Origin: a bacterium | Lineage (GTDB): Bacteria > Planctomycetota > UBA1135 > GCA-002686595 | Length of the DNA stretch: 51,958 nucleotides | Direction: 5' to 3' | NCBI GenBank assembly: GCA_024226735.1 | Contig: JAAELL010000116.1 | Span: 1-51,958 of the forward strand | In this document: positions 18,366-27,773 of the stretch, piece by piece | Layout: every line of letters begins with the position of its first letter | Numbering within the stretch: position 1 is the stretch's first letter | The notes under the pieces: model-generated | What the model was told of the DNA's origin: nothing | Databases searched by the model: none | What the model saw: only the letters and a program-made list of their open reading frames with translations | Program-made: the position numbers and the translations under genes

Positions 18366-19339
18366 GTGCCTCACCACAGAGCAGGGGGCGAGCCCGCGTT
18401 ACGCGAGAAACGAGAAATCGATCGCCTCCTCACACACTGGGAGCCGCAGCCGTGCGTGGATCGCACGAGGCGCGCAACTCCGCCATCCCAAGCCGATCTC
18501 AAAGTCCGATCGGGCCCGGGCAAGCACTCGGTGCGCGTGCAGACCGATGGCTCCGGCGCGGCCGGCGAGCCGTGGCGTGCCCTGCGAGTCTTCTACTGGC
18601 ATCCGGGTCGCGAGCGAGTTTGCCTCTTTGGCCTATCCCCTTTCGCAAGGGGCGTGAGCGAAGGCACGATGGAGTTCGAAGGCGAGACCGCGGACGCCAT
18701 CTTCGACCTCTACCAGACCCAAGACCCCGCAAGATGGGCCTGCGCTGGACCTTCGACGGTCCCGACAGGTACCACGAGGCGCCGCTCGAGGCGACCGGCC
18801 CCGATGGTCTCGAGCCCCTCAACGAGCTCGACTACGTCCGGTCGAAGACGCTCACCACGCTGGCCCCACCCACGGACGTCACCTCGGAGCACCTGCAGGT
18901 GCTCGAGAGGCTCGTGGGCCCCACGTGGGAGGCCAAGGGCGGCTGGCCTACCGGAGGTGTCTTCCACATCCAGTCGACGTTCGAGTGGGTCCCGTACGCC
19001 GACTACGTCCACGCGCGCTGCGTTGCGCTCGTCGCGGACGGCGAGCCCACGCATCTGCTCGATGCCTACGTCTACGACCACACCGAATCGGACGCGCTGC
19101 GTTGCCTCGCGCTGTCGAGGTCCGGTGGTGTCTGCGAGGGTGAGCTGAAGGTGCTGGAAGACGGCGCCCTGCAGCTCGATCTGATGAGCTACGAGGGACA
19201 CGAGGTCGTCCCGTACGTCGTGCGATTCGATTTCGAGACGGACGGGATTCTGCGCGATCGGGTTTGGGCCGCCGAGAGCACCGAGCGCACGCTCATTCTC
19301 GACGTCCACCACACGAAGCTCGAGCCGAAGAAGGATTGA
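18366..19339 (+). pseudogene. duplicated lipocalin/DUF1579-like protein broken by a frameshift
   Basis: Two frames together make one protein. Up to about 18725 the first frame reads W-R-A-L-R-V-F-Y-W-H-P-G-R-E-R-V-C-L-F-G-L and D-A-I-F-D-L-Y-Q-T-Q. The neighbouring frame continues from K-M-G-L-R-W-T-F-D-G-P-D-R-Y to the stop after K-L-E-P-K-K-D. The two halves look like tandem copies of a calycin-type domain (DUF1579-like), matched at the D-A-I-F-D-L-Y and L-Q-L-D-L-M-S-Y segments. A 1-nt indel near 18726 separates them. The N-terminal start is uncertain. It is divergently placed from the adhesin gene at 18350. Either a decaying gene or a sequence error is possible. Confidence 0.6.
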
Positions 19340-19442
19340 CCGGCGCGCACTGCGCCGGTCCACGCTGGCCCAACAAGCGCACCTTCGCCAGGATCTCAGA
19401 AGCGCGTGGATCCCGACCCGGGGGTAAGGTGTACGCCGCGCC

Positions 19443-22400
19443 GTGAGACCTCATGATCCAAAGCCTCGCAAGCACGCCGCGGCGAGGGCCGCGCGCACCT
19501 ACTTGCGCAACGCCCTCGGCTGGCTCGAGGGGTTCCCTACCGGGCAGGAGCCAGGCCTCGTGCGCTGGCGCGCGTTTGGAACGCTCGAGCCGGGCGGCGC
19601 GCCGGTCGACATCGAGGTCGACCGAGAGCGTCTGCGCTCGAGCTCCCACGGTCTGCGCGGCGCGCGGCGCAAGTTTCCGCGTGCCCTTGCGCGAGTCGTG
19701 GGCGACGTCGACGCGTGGTCCGCGGGTGTCGAGCGGCGAATCGAGCTCCTGAAAGCCGCGGTGCACGAGGGTGCGCCACTCCCCGACGCGCGGACGCTCT
19801 CCGCGCTCAGCGGCCGAACGATCGACCGGATGCCCCCCGACCTGACCGCGCCGCTCCTGTGGGCGCTGTGGGATCGCGTGGAGCACTGGTCGGAGGCGCA
19901 GCGACGTCTCGCGGAGTGGCAACTCGCGCTCGCCGAAGTCGCGGCTCGCACCGGCGACGCGCGTGATCTCGCGCTGGAAGTCGCGCTCCGTCCCGGTCCC
20001 ACCGAGGACCTCGAGCCGTTCCGCCGCATGCTGGGCGATCGACGGACCTGGCTCCGACCGTACGAGGAAGGCGGATTCCGCGCGAAGCTCGCGGCAACAC
20101 TGAAAGCCATCGGCAGGATGCTCCGGGGAAGCGGGAAGAAGAACGAGTACAGCGCTTCGTCCCTGACGGTGGGCTTCCTGGCTCCAGGCGTTCCGCGACC
20201 GCAGCCGCGGCTCGCGCACGAGCTCCTCACGGTACTGCTGCGGCGCCCCGGCGAGATCGACCTGCGCGCGCTGGGTGCGCTCCTATCGGCCACCCGGCTC
20301 GACGAGTGGGACGCATGGTGGCGCGCTGCCGAGGACGTCGAGCGCCGAGTCCGGTCCGCGCTGGGCCGCGCGGTTCTGCACGATCGCGTGCCGAACAAGG
20401 ACCTCGCGCGCGTCGCGACGGAAGGCGAGAGCTGGCTCGCCGAGCTCGCGGAGCCTCCAGCACCTTGGGACTTTGCACGCGCACGCCGGACCGCGGCGCA
20501 ATTCGCGGCACGGTGCGATCCTTCACTCGCCGTCCAGGTGCTCGCCGCGTGGGAAGCCGTCCCCGACGGGTCGCCTCTGAGCAAGCGCAGCTGGCGCGGT
20601 TCCACGCACCGCGAGCTGGTCGCAAGACGCTGGACGCACGCTCTCCAGGATGGCCTCGGGCGGAAGCAGGCCGCGCGGCTGGCAAGTGCGCAGCTCGCGC
20701 TCCTGCGCACACACGCGAGCCGCGAAGCCCAGCGCCTCGTTGACGCGTTCACGAGCGTCGCCCTCGAGGAGGCCTCCAAGATGTCAGGGCCGAAGCTGGA
20801 CCTGCTCGTCGCAACGCTCGGCGAGCTCGGGAGTCGCGGCACCGCCGGCATGAACCTCCTCGCCACAGTCGCGGCGTGGGAGATTCAGGTCGAACCGTTT
20901 CTGGCGGTGACCAAGGAGCCTGTGCGTTGCGCGGACCTGATCCAGGCCTGGGACGGCGCCCGAGCGGAGAGCGGCTGGCCGGACGAGCGGCTCCTCGCAC
21001 GCCTCTGCGGCGACGACGTTTTCGACACGGAGTTTTGGACGGAGGGCGGCAAGCTCGACTGGGACTCTGCGGAGTACGAGAGCCTGCGGCGCGCGGCGCG
21101 CAGCGACCATGCCCGCGACCTGTTCCACGGCCTCGTGAAGGACGGACAGCGGCAGCGACTGCGTGAATTCGCGCGGCTGCACTTGGCTGCCACCGCCCTC
21201 ACACCCGACGGCCCATCGGAGGAACCACCGATCCAATCGGCGTCGACAGACGACTTCCCCTGGGTGCCGCAAGAGCTGCGCGACGCGGCGCGCGACCTGC
21301 AAGCGATCGACGGTCCCGAGTCGCTCGACCGCGCCTTGCGCGACGACGTGATGCGGCCCGAGCGCATCGAGGCGGAGGTGGAGGCGTTGAAGGAGAGGCT
21401 GCCGGCCGCCGATCCGCGCTGGGCCCCCCACCTGGCCGCGCGCCTCGAGACGCTGAGAAGGCGGATGAGCCAACCGCCGCACCTCACGCCCGCGCGCGTG
21501 GCGGCCTGCCGCACGCGGATCGACCGGCGCACGCGCATGGCGCGCCTCGCGGCCTGGGAACGCACCCTGCAAGGCAGCCTGGAGCGGCACCTGCCGGTTG
21601 GGTTCGCCGCGCTGCAGGAGCGGACGATGCCGAACATGGTGTCCGCGCTGGCGGCCCTTCGCCGGGCCGCTCGAGACCTGGCCTGGCACTTGATCGCGCT
21701 GCGCGGGACCGCCGCAGCCGACCTGCGCGACGAGCCCGCCAACGCCGCTTGGCGTCGGCGGATGGGAGCGCGCGGGCTGAACCTCGCGTCCTGGATCGAT
21801 CCGGCGCCCGGTCCCGAGGTCCTCTCCCCGCAGGGTCGGATCCTGCGCTTCGCGTTCGAGACGGACACGCTCGAGATCTTCCAGATGGGGCGCTGGTTCG
21901 GAACGTGCCTGTCGCCCGGCGATTTCAACTTCTTCTCGACGGTCGCCAACGCCGCCGATCTGAACAAGCGCGTGCTCGTGGCCCGCGATCCGCGCGGGAA
22001 GGTGCAAGTCCGATGCCTCTTCGCGCTCACCAGACGCGGCGAGCTACTGGCCTTCCACGTCTACGCGCACGAAGAAGGCCCATGGGCGCGCGCACAGGTC
22101 CACACGATCGCGGTCGAGCTCGCGCGCTCGGTGGGAACGCGACTCGTGCCGGAGGGCGAGGTCGAAACCCTCGTCGCTCCGGCTTGGTACGACGACGGGC
22201 CGATCGACCTCACGGGCCGGCTCGAACTCTTCCGCGCCAATGGCCCGCTCGTCTCGGCGATACGCACGGCAGAGCCGAGTCGTTTGCCGGGCCTCCTCGA
22301 GGAGGAGCTGGGTGTCGAGCTCCTCGACAGCGCGCTCGACCAGATCATCACCCACGACGTGTTCGCCGAGGAGCCCGCACGCCTCGTCGCACTCGGTCCT

Positions 22401-22772
22401 CTCCTGCACTCGCGGCCGCTCAGCGGCTGGGCCGCGGTCGACATCGCGCAGCGTGTGATCGATCACGATCCGGACTTCGCGCGCACGATGTTGCTGCGGT
22501 TCCTGCGGCGCCGCCGTGGGCGTGGACTCGACCTCCACGGCGGAAAGCTCGTGGAGCTCGCAACCGCCCTCTCGAAATGCGGCGAGCCGGGCCGCGCGCT
22601 GCGCGTGCTCCGTAACGTCGAACACACGGACGCCGACTCCGAGCACGCCGCCGTGGACGCGCTCCTCGCACTCCACCGGCAAGGGCAAGCGATTCGCAAG
22701 CTCGAAGGCCTCGCGCACGGGGGCGACCAACGCGCCTCGAAGCGGCTGCACGACATGGCGAAGCCGGGGTAG
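19443..22772 (+). CDS. large 1109-residue protein of unknown function with a PcfJ-like conserved segment
   Basis: A GTG start at 19443 gives 1109 residues with no signal peptide or membrane helix, so it is probably cytoplasmic. Residues 1-750 are Arg/Ala/Leu-rich and predicted helical with no recognisable domain. The most conserved-looking stretch is at about 810-900: M-G-R-W-F-G-T-C-L-S-P-G, then N-A-A-D-L-N-K-R-V-L-V-A-R-D-P-R-G and L-L-A-F-H-V-Y-A-H. The G-T-C-L-S plus R-D-x-x-G pattern recalls PcfJ-like proteins, but I would not assign it firmly. The last ~250 residues are helical-repeat-like. It stands alone, followed by pseudogenes. Codon use is uniform with the neighbours. Confidence 0.8.
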   Translation: MRPHDPKPRKHAAARAARTYLRNALGWLEGFPTGQEPGLVRWRAFGTLEPGGAPVDIEVDRERLRSSSHGLRGARRKFPRALARVVGDVDAWSAGVERRIELLKAAVHEGAPLPDARTLSALSGRTIDRMPPDLTAPLLWALWDRVEHWSEAQRRLAEWQLALAEVAARTGDARDLALEVALRPGPTEDLEPFRRMLGDRRTWLRPYEEGGFRAKLAATLKAIGRMLRGSGKKNEYSASSLTVGFLAPGVPRPQPRLAHELLTVLLRRPGEIDLRALGALLSATRLDEWDAWWRAAEDVERRVRSALGRAVLHDRVPNKDLARVATEGESWLAELAEPPAPWDFARARRTAAQFAARCDPSLAVQVLAAWEAVPDGSPLSKRSWRGSTHRELVARRWTHALQDGLGRKQAARLASAQLALLRTHASREAQRLVDAFTSVALEEASKMSGPKLDLLVATLGELGSRGTAGMNLLATVAAWEIQVEPFLAVTKEPVRCADLIQAWDGARAESGWPDERLLARLCGDDVFDTEFWTEGGKLDWDSAEYESLRRAARSDHARDLFHGLVKDGQRQRLREFARLHLAATALTPDGPSEEPPIQSASTDDFPWVPQELRDAARDLQAIDGPESLDRALRDDVMRPERIEAEVEALKERLPAADPRWAPHLAARLETLRRRMSQPPHLTPARVAACRTRIDRRTRMARLAAWERTLQGSLERHLPVGFAALQERTMPNMVSALAALRRAARDLAWHLIALRGTAAADLRDEPANAAWRRRMGARGLNLASWIDPAPGPEVLSPQGRILRFAFETDTLEIFQMGRWFGTCLSPGDFNFFSTVANAADLNKRVLVARDPRGKVQVRCLFALTRRGELLAFHVYAHEEGPWARAQVHTIAVELARSVGTRLVPEGEVETLVAPAWYDDGPIDLTGRLELFRANGPLVSAIRTAEPSRLPGLLEEELGVELLDSALDQIITHDVFAEEPARLVALGPLLHSRPLSGWAAVDIAQRVIDHDPDFARTMLLRFLRRRRGRGLDLHGGKLVELATALSKCGEPGRALRVLRNVEHTDADSEHAAVDALLALHRQGQAIRKLEGLAHGGDQRASKRLHDMAKPG

Positions 22773-22991
22773 AGGACGGGCACCGACATGTGCCGCCAGT
22801 TATCCGAGACGGAGTCGTAGACCGACAGCGACTTGAGTCCCGTGTACTGAGGGTCGCCTCCGGCCAGGCTGCCCGTGCCCGGACGCCTCGCCCGCGAGCG
22901 TGCCGTTCTCGACGTCCCAGAGCCGAACGGGGTTCTCTCCGTCGTCCTCATGGCTCGTCGCGAGGACAGGGCCGTCTGGACTCCACGCCAC
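22773..22991 (-). pseudogene. remnant of a WD40/propeller protein
   Basis: One frame reads A-W-S-P-D-G-P-V-L-A-T-S followed by V-R-L-W-D-V-E-N-G-T-L-A-G-E, a WD40 blade. From about 22880 a second frame continues with L-A-G-G-D-P-Q-Y-T-G-L-K-S-L-S-V-Y-D and N-W-R-H-M-S-V-P-V-L-Y-P. The pieces are on the opposite strand from, and abut, the end of the 1109-residue gene. No start, stop-to-stop frame or signal peptide exists, so it is a degraded fragment. Confidence 0.5.
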
Positions 22992-23462
22992 GATCAGCCC
23001 GTCCTGGGCCCGGTCCCGCTACACGACCAGAATAGCCGCTCCGACCGAATCGCTGCGGATCGAGTGCGGTCAACGTGTCGTCTCGGTGGAACCACCAGCC
23101 CGGCTGAACGCACCGGTCAGGGCAAGGTGGTATCGAGGGATCTATCGGCAGGATCGAAACCCACAATGCAAACTCGCCGACTGAAATCAACCACGTCGGG
23201 TTGAGCGCGATTCGAGCTCACGTGGGCGGGCCAATCCAGAGCCAGCGGGTGCCGCAGAGAATTGCAGTGGAACACGACCAGTCTGGAGTTTCGCCATTCT
23301 CACGGGGCAAAGAGGGACTGCCGGTGCGTCCGGCGAGAGCCTCGAGTGCGGACACCAACGGATCGAGCTGCTCTCCCGGGAGTGGACGGACGGCCCTAGA
23401 GGTCCGGCCGACAATGCACTCGGCACGAGCACGCGCCCTCCGCACCCGCATCGCTCGGCCAG
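22992..23462 (+). other. non-coding or degraded stretch
   Basis: No frame on either strand has convincing protein character. It lies between the WD40 and FG-GAP pseudogenes and is probably decayed coding DNA. No hairpin, direct repeat or promoter stands out. Confidence 0.4.
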
Positions 23463-24423
23463 CAAGTGCTCTCCCAGGTCGACGGGCTCTCCCCCGGCGA
23501 CGAGCGCGGGACTTCCGTCCGGGGCGCCGGCGACGTGAACGGTGACGGCCTGGAGGATGTCGTGATCGGGACGCCCAACCACGACACAGCGCTCGAGAAC
23601 GTCGGCCGCGTACTCGTCGTCGCAGGCGGGACCGGTAACGTGCTCCACGAGTTCGTGGGCACGGAGGTCCTTCGGGTTCTCGGGCTTCGCCGTCGATGGC
23701 GCCGGGGACGTGAATGACGACGGCTTCGACGACGTGATCGTGGGCGCGTGCCGTGACGGCACGGCGGCCAGCGGTGCCGTGCCGTCACGGCACGTGCCTT
23801 CGCCGGCGCGGACGGAAGCGTTCTGCACGAGCTCTTCGGCATCGACGACTTCGCCGTCGGCTCGAAAGACGCCGAGCCGGCGGGCTTGCGGTCGGGTCGC
23901 CTACAAGTCTTCTCGCCGAGCTCTACGCCCACGAAGGTACCAACACACCGCCCTCCTCTTCCTCTCAGGTCGGCTCCGGGGGCGGGGATCTGAATGGTGA
24001 CGGTTACGACGACTACGCCGTGGGGAGCCTCTACTACGACCCGTACGTGCCGATCGAGACGAGCATGGTCCGCGTGTATTCGGGCTTCGACGGCTCGCTC
24101 CTGTACGTCATCGACAGCGACGCCGGGCAAGACCGCTTCGGGGCAAGCCTCGACCTCGTGCCAGACACGAACGGCGACCAACTGGCGGATCTGCTCGTCG
24201 GCGCGGAGAAGGACACCGGGACGAGGGGACGGGCGACGCTCTTCGGCTTCCCTTTCGAGACGCGCCTGATCTGCGACAGTCAGCCCAACTCGACCCAGGT
24301 CGGTGCCACCCTCGAGCTCGTCGGCAGCGTGCAGGTCACAGCCAACGATGTGGTCCTGCGCGCGGCGCAACTCCCCATGGACCAGCCGAAGCCGCGTGGT
24401 GGGCAGCTCCGCGCCGCCGGGTA
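23463..24423 (+). pseudogene. FG-GAP repeat secreted protein, frameshifted, with a cut-off YC/WYRD module
   Basis: FG-GAP (integrin alpha-type) calcium-binding repeats are spread over at least three frames: G-D-V-N-G-D-G-L-E-D-V-V-I-G near 23540, G-D-V-N-D-D-G-F-D-D-V-I-V-G near 23710, D-L-N-G-D-G-Y-D-D-Y-A-V-G near 23990 and D-T-N-G-D-Q-L-A-D-L-L-V-G near 24170. The last frame runs into the first third of the recurrent module (I-C-D-S-Q-P-N-S, V-Q-V-T-A-N-D-V-V-L-R-A-A-Q-L-P) and stops at 24421-24423 before the WYRD part. No signal peptide is found. It is a former secreted protein with a missing N-terminus, internal frameshifts and a truncated tail. Confidence 0.7.
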
Positions 24424-24540
24424 GTACGGGCGAGCGAAGCCGAGGACGCGCTCGAGCGGAAGAAGTAGGCGACTCCGATCCGGCATCAACCGCTTCTTCT
24501 GTGTCCCGCAGGCTCAGCGATCAACCGATCCTGGACCTGC

Positions 24541-24735
24541 TCAGAACATGTTCGTCAGGCCGTAGAAGTACGCGATGTAGGCGGCCACGATCACAGCGAG
24601 GGTTGCGATCCGCATCCACGCCCCTCGCCTGCGCTCGCGCGCCGCCGACGAACGCTCGTGCGCCCAGTCGCGCTCGATCCGCGCGAGCTGATCCTCGAGC
24701 ATTCGAACGCGCTTCTCCAAGTCGGTGTCGGTCAT
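24541..24735 (-). CDS. small coiled-coil membrane protein
   Basis: 64 residues from an ATG at 24735. Residues 4-36 form an amphipathic, charged, coiled-coil-like helix (L-E-K-R-V-R-M-L-E-D-Q-L-A-R-I-E). A single transmembrane helix (I-A-T-L-A-V-I-V-A-A-Y-I-A-Y-F) and a short tail end the protein. It looks intact although it lies between a pseudogene and a MITE-like element 10 bases upstream of its start, which may therefore affect its promoter. The function is unknown. Confidence 0.7.
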   Translation of the reverse strand: MTDTDLEKRVRMLEDQLARIERDWAHERSSAARERRRGAWMRIATLAVIVAAYIAYFYGLTNMF

Positions 24736-24744
24736 ATCGAGCTG

Positions 24745-24928
24745 CTAGTGGTGTGATGCAGACATTCGCAGTCGTATCCCGAGCTCGCGGGTGCGTGCCA
24801 CAAGGCGCGGCGACGACGCAACTTCGCTGCCAATACGGTGATACTGGGATTGGTCGCAGGAGCCGCAACGCCGTGGCGCGTGCATGCGGGCCGGGATACG
24901 ACTGCGAATGTCTGCACCACACCACTAG
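24745..24928. mobile_element. 184-bp MITE-like element with 36-bp terminal inverted repeats
   Basis: Bases 24745-24780 and 24893-24928 are inverted repeats that match at 35 of 36 positions, beginning CTAGTGGTGTG and ending CACACCACTAG. The interior is 112 bp without a gene, and parts of it are also weakly self-complementary. The ends begin and finish with CTAG, which could be a palindromic target or the element terminus. This is the structure of a non-autonomous miniature element. The first 13 bases (to ...TGAT) also occur alone at 3555-3567. Confidence 0.75.
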
Positions 24929-25010
24929 GTCTGCGTCATCTCTGCGAAGTAATTGAACCACACGCTTCAGCTCGCGACGTACGCAAAAGCCGCAGTGGCA
25001 GAGCGAATGC

Positions 25011-25622
25011 TCAGCGCGGGTCCGAGTCGATGCGGCGGAACGCCTCCTCCAGGCTCGCGTACACGACGCTCTCGTAGCTCTTGCTGTTCTGGTGGGTCCG
25101 CAGGCCCTCGAGGTCGACGGTCAGCTCCTGCCCGGCCGCGAGGTTCGGCAGAGAGATGAAATGGCCCGGCTTCAGGTTGCGGAGCTTGAGGTTCTGCAAC
25201 CCGCCGTTGATCCGGATCGCCTCACGGGCGACGAGCGATTTGACGAAGCAGTCGACGTCCGCTGGTCCGCGCAGCACGACCTCGCCGTCCTCCGGTGCAC
25301 GCCCACCGTCCAGGACCTGCGCGAACACGCGGAGCCCAGCGGCTCCGTCGGCCCGCACGACCACGGAGCGCCCCTGCGCGCGGGCGAGGACCTCGCTGAG
25401 CGGGATGTACTGCAGGGAAGCGCCGTCACGGAAGTGCCCGCGCACATCGTCGAGGCCGACGTCCCGCGTCAGATCCAGCTTCTCCACGAGATCGAAGAAC
25501 ACCCGCGCGACGGTGGCCTCGCCCCCCGGGAAGTTGCCGTCCAGGAACTCGGTGTAGTGCGCTTGCAGGAGGTGCCGGGGCTCGTCCAGGACCGCGCGCT
25601 GGATCTTGCGCAGGTAGCCCAT
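25011..25622 (-). CDS. hypothetical protein, possibly truncated at its N-terminus
   Basis: 203 residues from an ATG at 25622 (a GTG at about 25646 is also possible and reads sensibly). The composition is protein-like throughout: Y-T-E-F-L-D-G-N-F-P-G-G-E, F-F-D-L-V-E-K-L-D-L, V-D-C-F-V-K-S-L-V-A-R-E, then a beta-rich end with L-K-L-R-N-L-K-P-G-H-F-I-S-L-P-N-L. I do not recognise a family and see no signal peptide. The gene is head to head with the kinase-WD40 pseudogene, and its coding character continues slightly past the ATG, so the 5' end may have been lost in the same rearrangement. Confidence 0.55.
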   Translation of the reverse strand: MGYLRKIQRAVLDEPRHLLQAHYTEFLDGNFPGGEATVARVFFDLVEKLDLTRDVGLDDVRGHFRDGASLQYIPLSEVLARAQGRSVVVRADGAAGLRVFAQVLDGGRAPEDGEVVLRGPADVDCFVKSLVAREAIRINGGLQNLKLRNLKPGHFISLPNLAAGQELTVDLEGLRTHQNSKSYESVVYASLEEAFRRIDSDPR

Positions 25623-25673
25623 GAAGCGCGGCGTGTCCGTCACGTGGATCAGTGCGCGGCTCTCGGAGGCGGG

Positions 25674-26836
25674 GTGACCGTGGACCCGCGCCGCCGGCAC
25701 GAGCAGCTGCAGGAGATGCTGCTCCTGGCTCGGGAGCTCGAGCCCGGCACGCGCGCTGAGTTCCTGGACGGCGCCTGCGGCGCCGACATGGAGCTGCGGC
25801 GCGACGCCGAGCGCGAGCACAGCGGTGTGCGCGCCGGGCTCGAGGCGCTCTTCGACTCGGATCGGGGGGGGGGGGGGACGCCGTCCGGCCCGGAGTTGCT
25901 CCCCTCCTCCATCGGCAAGTTCCGCATCCGGCGCAAGCTCGGCGAGGGCGGCATGGGTGCTGTCTACGAGGCCGAGCAGGAACACCCGCACCGCACCGTC
26001 GCGCTCGAGGTCCTGCGTCCGGCCTTCCTCTCGGCCGACGCGCTGCGCCGCTTCGAGCGGGAGGGCGAGTTTCTCGCGCGCCTGCAGCACCCGGGGATCG
26101 CGCCGATCTTCGAGTCGGGCCGGGCAGAGAGCGACGTCGGGCCTCAGCCGTACTTCGCGATGGAGCTGGTGCGCGGCGAGCCTCTCATCGAGTTCGCGCG
26201 GAACGCGGACCTCGGACGGCGAAAGCGTCCCGAGCTCCTTGCGCGCGTCGCCGACGCCGTGCAGCACGCGACCTCGCACACGGACGTGGGGCAGATCCTC
26301 GGCACGCTCGCATACATGAGCCCCGAGCAGGCCTCAGGCGACCAGTGCTCGGTCCAGGAGTCCGCGCGGGTCGCCGTCCCGGACGTCATCCACGCCGCCT
26401 TCCTGGATGAGATGCGGATCCTGGCGGTGCCTTCTCACCCGACGGGACCCGGATCGCCTCGGGGGACCGCGAGGGCCACCTGCGGTTGTGGGACGCCGAG
26501 ACGGGCGACCTGCTCATGAAGCTCGATGGACACACCGACTACATCAAGTCGATCGCCTTCAGCCCCGACGGGCGCCGCATCGCGACGGGGTCGGGGGACA
26601 AGACGGTGCGCATCTGGGACTGCGATCCCGCGGCGGAGCGCTGGAACGAGGTACGCGCGATCCAGCGCGCCACGCCCGACGCCGAGGGGCTCGTCGCGGA
26701 GCTCTACGCCGAGCTGGTGGATCCGGCCGCGGTCGTCGCGCGGATCGAGGCGGACGAGGCGCTCGACCCGCTCGCGCTGCGGGCGGTGCTGCAGCGCGAA
26801 GTGGACGCGGCAAACGCAGCGGCGAAGGGCGACTGA
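25674..26836 (+). pseudogene. Ser/Thr kinase-WD40 fusion gene with internal deletions and a frameshift
   Basis: The N-terminus has the planctomycete kinase leader (A-R-E-L-E-P-G-T-R-A-E-F-L-D-G-A-C-G) and a kinase N-lobe (K-L-G-E-G-G-M-G-A-V-Y-E-A, V-A-L-E-V where the catalytic Lys should be). After V-A-D-A-V-Q-H-A the sequence jumps to Q-I-L-G-T-L-A-Y-M-S-P-E-Q-A-S-G-D, so the HRD catalytic loop and DFG are missing. A second jump leads to a C-terminal WD40 pair, reached only by changing frame near 26430 (F-S-P-D-G-T-R-I-A-S-G, L-R-L-W-D, F-S-P-D-G-R-R-I-A-T-G-S-G-D-K-T-V-R-I-W-D). A run of 14 G (25864-25877) lies between leader and kinase. It cannot be an active kinase. Confidence 0.75.
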
Positions 26837-27002
26837 GCCGATGTCCCTTGTCGTGGAAGCCCCCCACACTTGAAGGGTTTGGCAAGGTCTGCGAATCTGG
26901 TTGAATGCCGAACTTCGCCGACTGTCTGAGAGTCCGCGGGGCCGCAGAGCTGCCCGCCTTGCGCCCCCCCCTCAACGGCTATCGCCTCTTCGCAAGGGCG
27001 CG

Positions 27003-27773
27003 ATGAGCGAGGACATCTCGAGCAAGCTTCCGTGGCTCCAACATGTCGTGAGCCAAGGTCCACAGCCCCTCTTCGCCACGATCAGCGGAGCGCACCTCTA
27101 CGGGTTCGAGTCTGCCGACAGCGACTACGACCTGCGGGGCGCGTTCGTCGCACCCCTCGATCAAGTGCTCCGGCTGCGCGGTCCCAACGAGACCATCTCG
27201 ATTCTCGAAGAACGCGACGGAATGGAGTTGGACTGGGTCGCGCATGACCTCTCGAAGTTCGCTCGGCTGATGACGAAGCGCAACGGCTACGTCCTCGAGC
27301 AGCTGTTTTCCCCGCTGGTCGTTCACGGGGGACCTTGGCTCGACGAACTCCGAACGCTCGGAGAAGGCTGCGTGATTCGACACCTCTACCACCACTACAA
27401 CGGCTTCGTATCGAATCAGCGCGAGCTCCTCGAAGGCGGAGAGGAGACCGCCAAGAGGCTCCTCTACTGCTACAGGGTCCTCCTAACCGGAATCCACGTC
27501 CTACGCAGCGGCGAGATCGAAGCCAACCTGACCGCGCTGAACGAGGAGTACGAAGTCCCGGAGATCGGTGATCTCATCGAGAGGAAGAGATCCGGCCGGG
27601 AGAAAGGAGCCCTGGCTGACGGCGAAGCGGCCTCCCACCAACCGATGCTGGACTCGCTCCAGGCGAGGCTCGACGCGGCTTTCGAGAACAGCCAACTGCC
27701 CGATGAGGTGACCTCGTTCGATGGCCTCGACGACTACGTCGTTCGAGCCAGACTGGAGCTTGGCCGTGGCTGA
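27003..27773 (+). CDS. YcgL/RlaP-type nucleotidyltransferase, first of a pair
   Basis: 256 residues from the ATG at 27003, preceded by an AAGGG ribosome-binding sequence. The N-terminus carries the DNA polymerase beta-like nucleotidyltransferase signature G-A-H-L-Y-G-F-E-S-A-D-S-D-Y-D-L-R-G, with the S-D-x-D metal-binding acid pair. The rest is helical. This fits COG3541 (YcgL), whose RlaP members have been linked to RNA repair by comparative genomics. The next gene starts 8 nt before this one stops, so they are coupled and probably form a complex or act in series. No RNA ligase, RtcB or kinase gene is adjacent, so the RNA-repair role is only an inference. It could also be a nucleotide-modifying defence or toxin enzyme. 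Confidence 0.82.
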   Translation: MSEDISSKLPWLQHVVSQGPQPLFATISGAHLYGFESADSDYDLRGAFVAPLDQVLRLRGPNETISILEERDGMELDWVAHDLSKFARLMTKRNGYVLEQLFSPLVVHGGPWLDELRTLGEGCVIRHLYHHYNGFVSNQRELLEGGEETAKRLLYCYRVLLTGIHVLRSGEIEANLTALNEEYEVPEIGDLIERKRSGREKGALADGEAASHQPMLDSLQARLDAAFENSQLPDEVTSFDGLDDYVVRARLELGRG

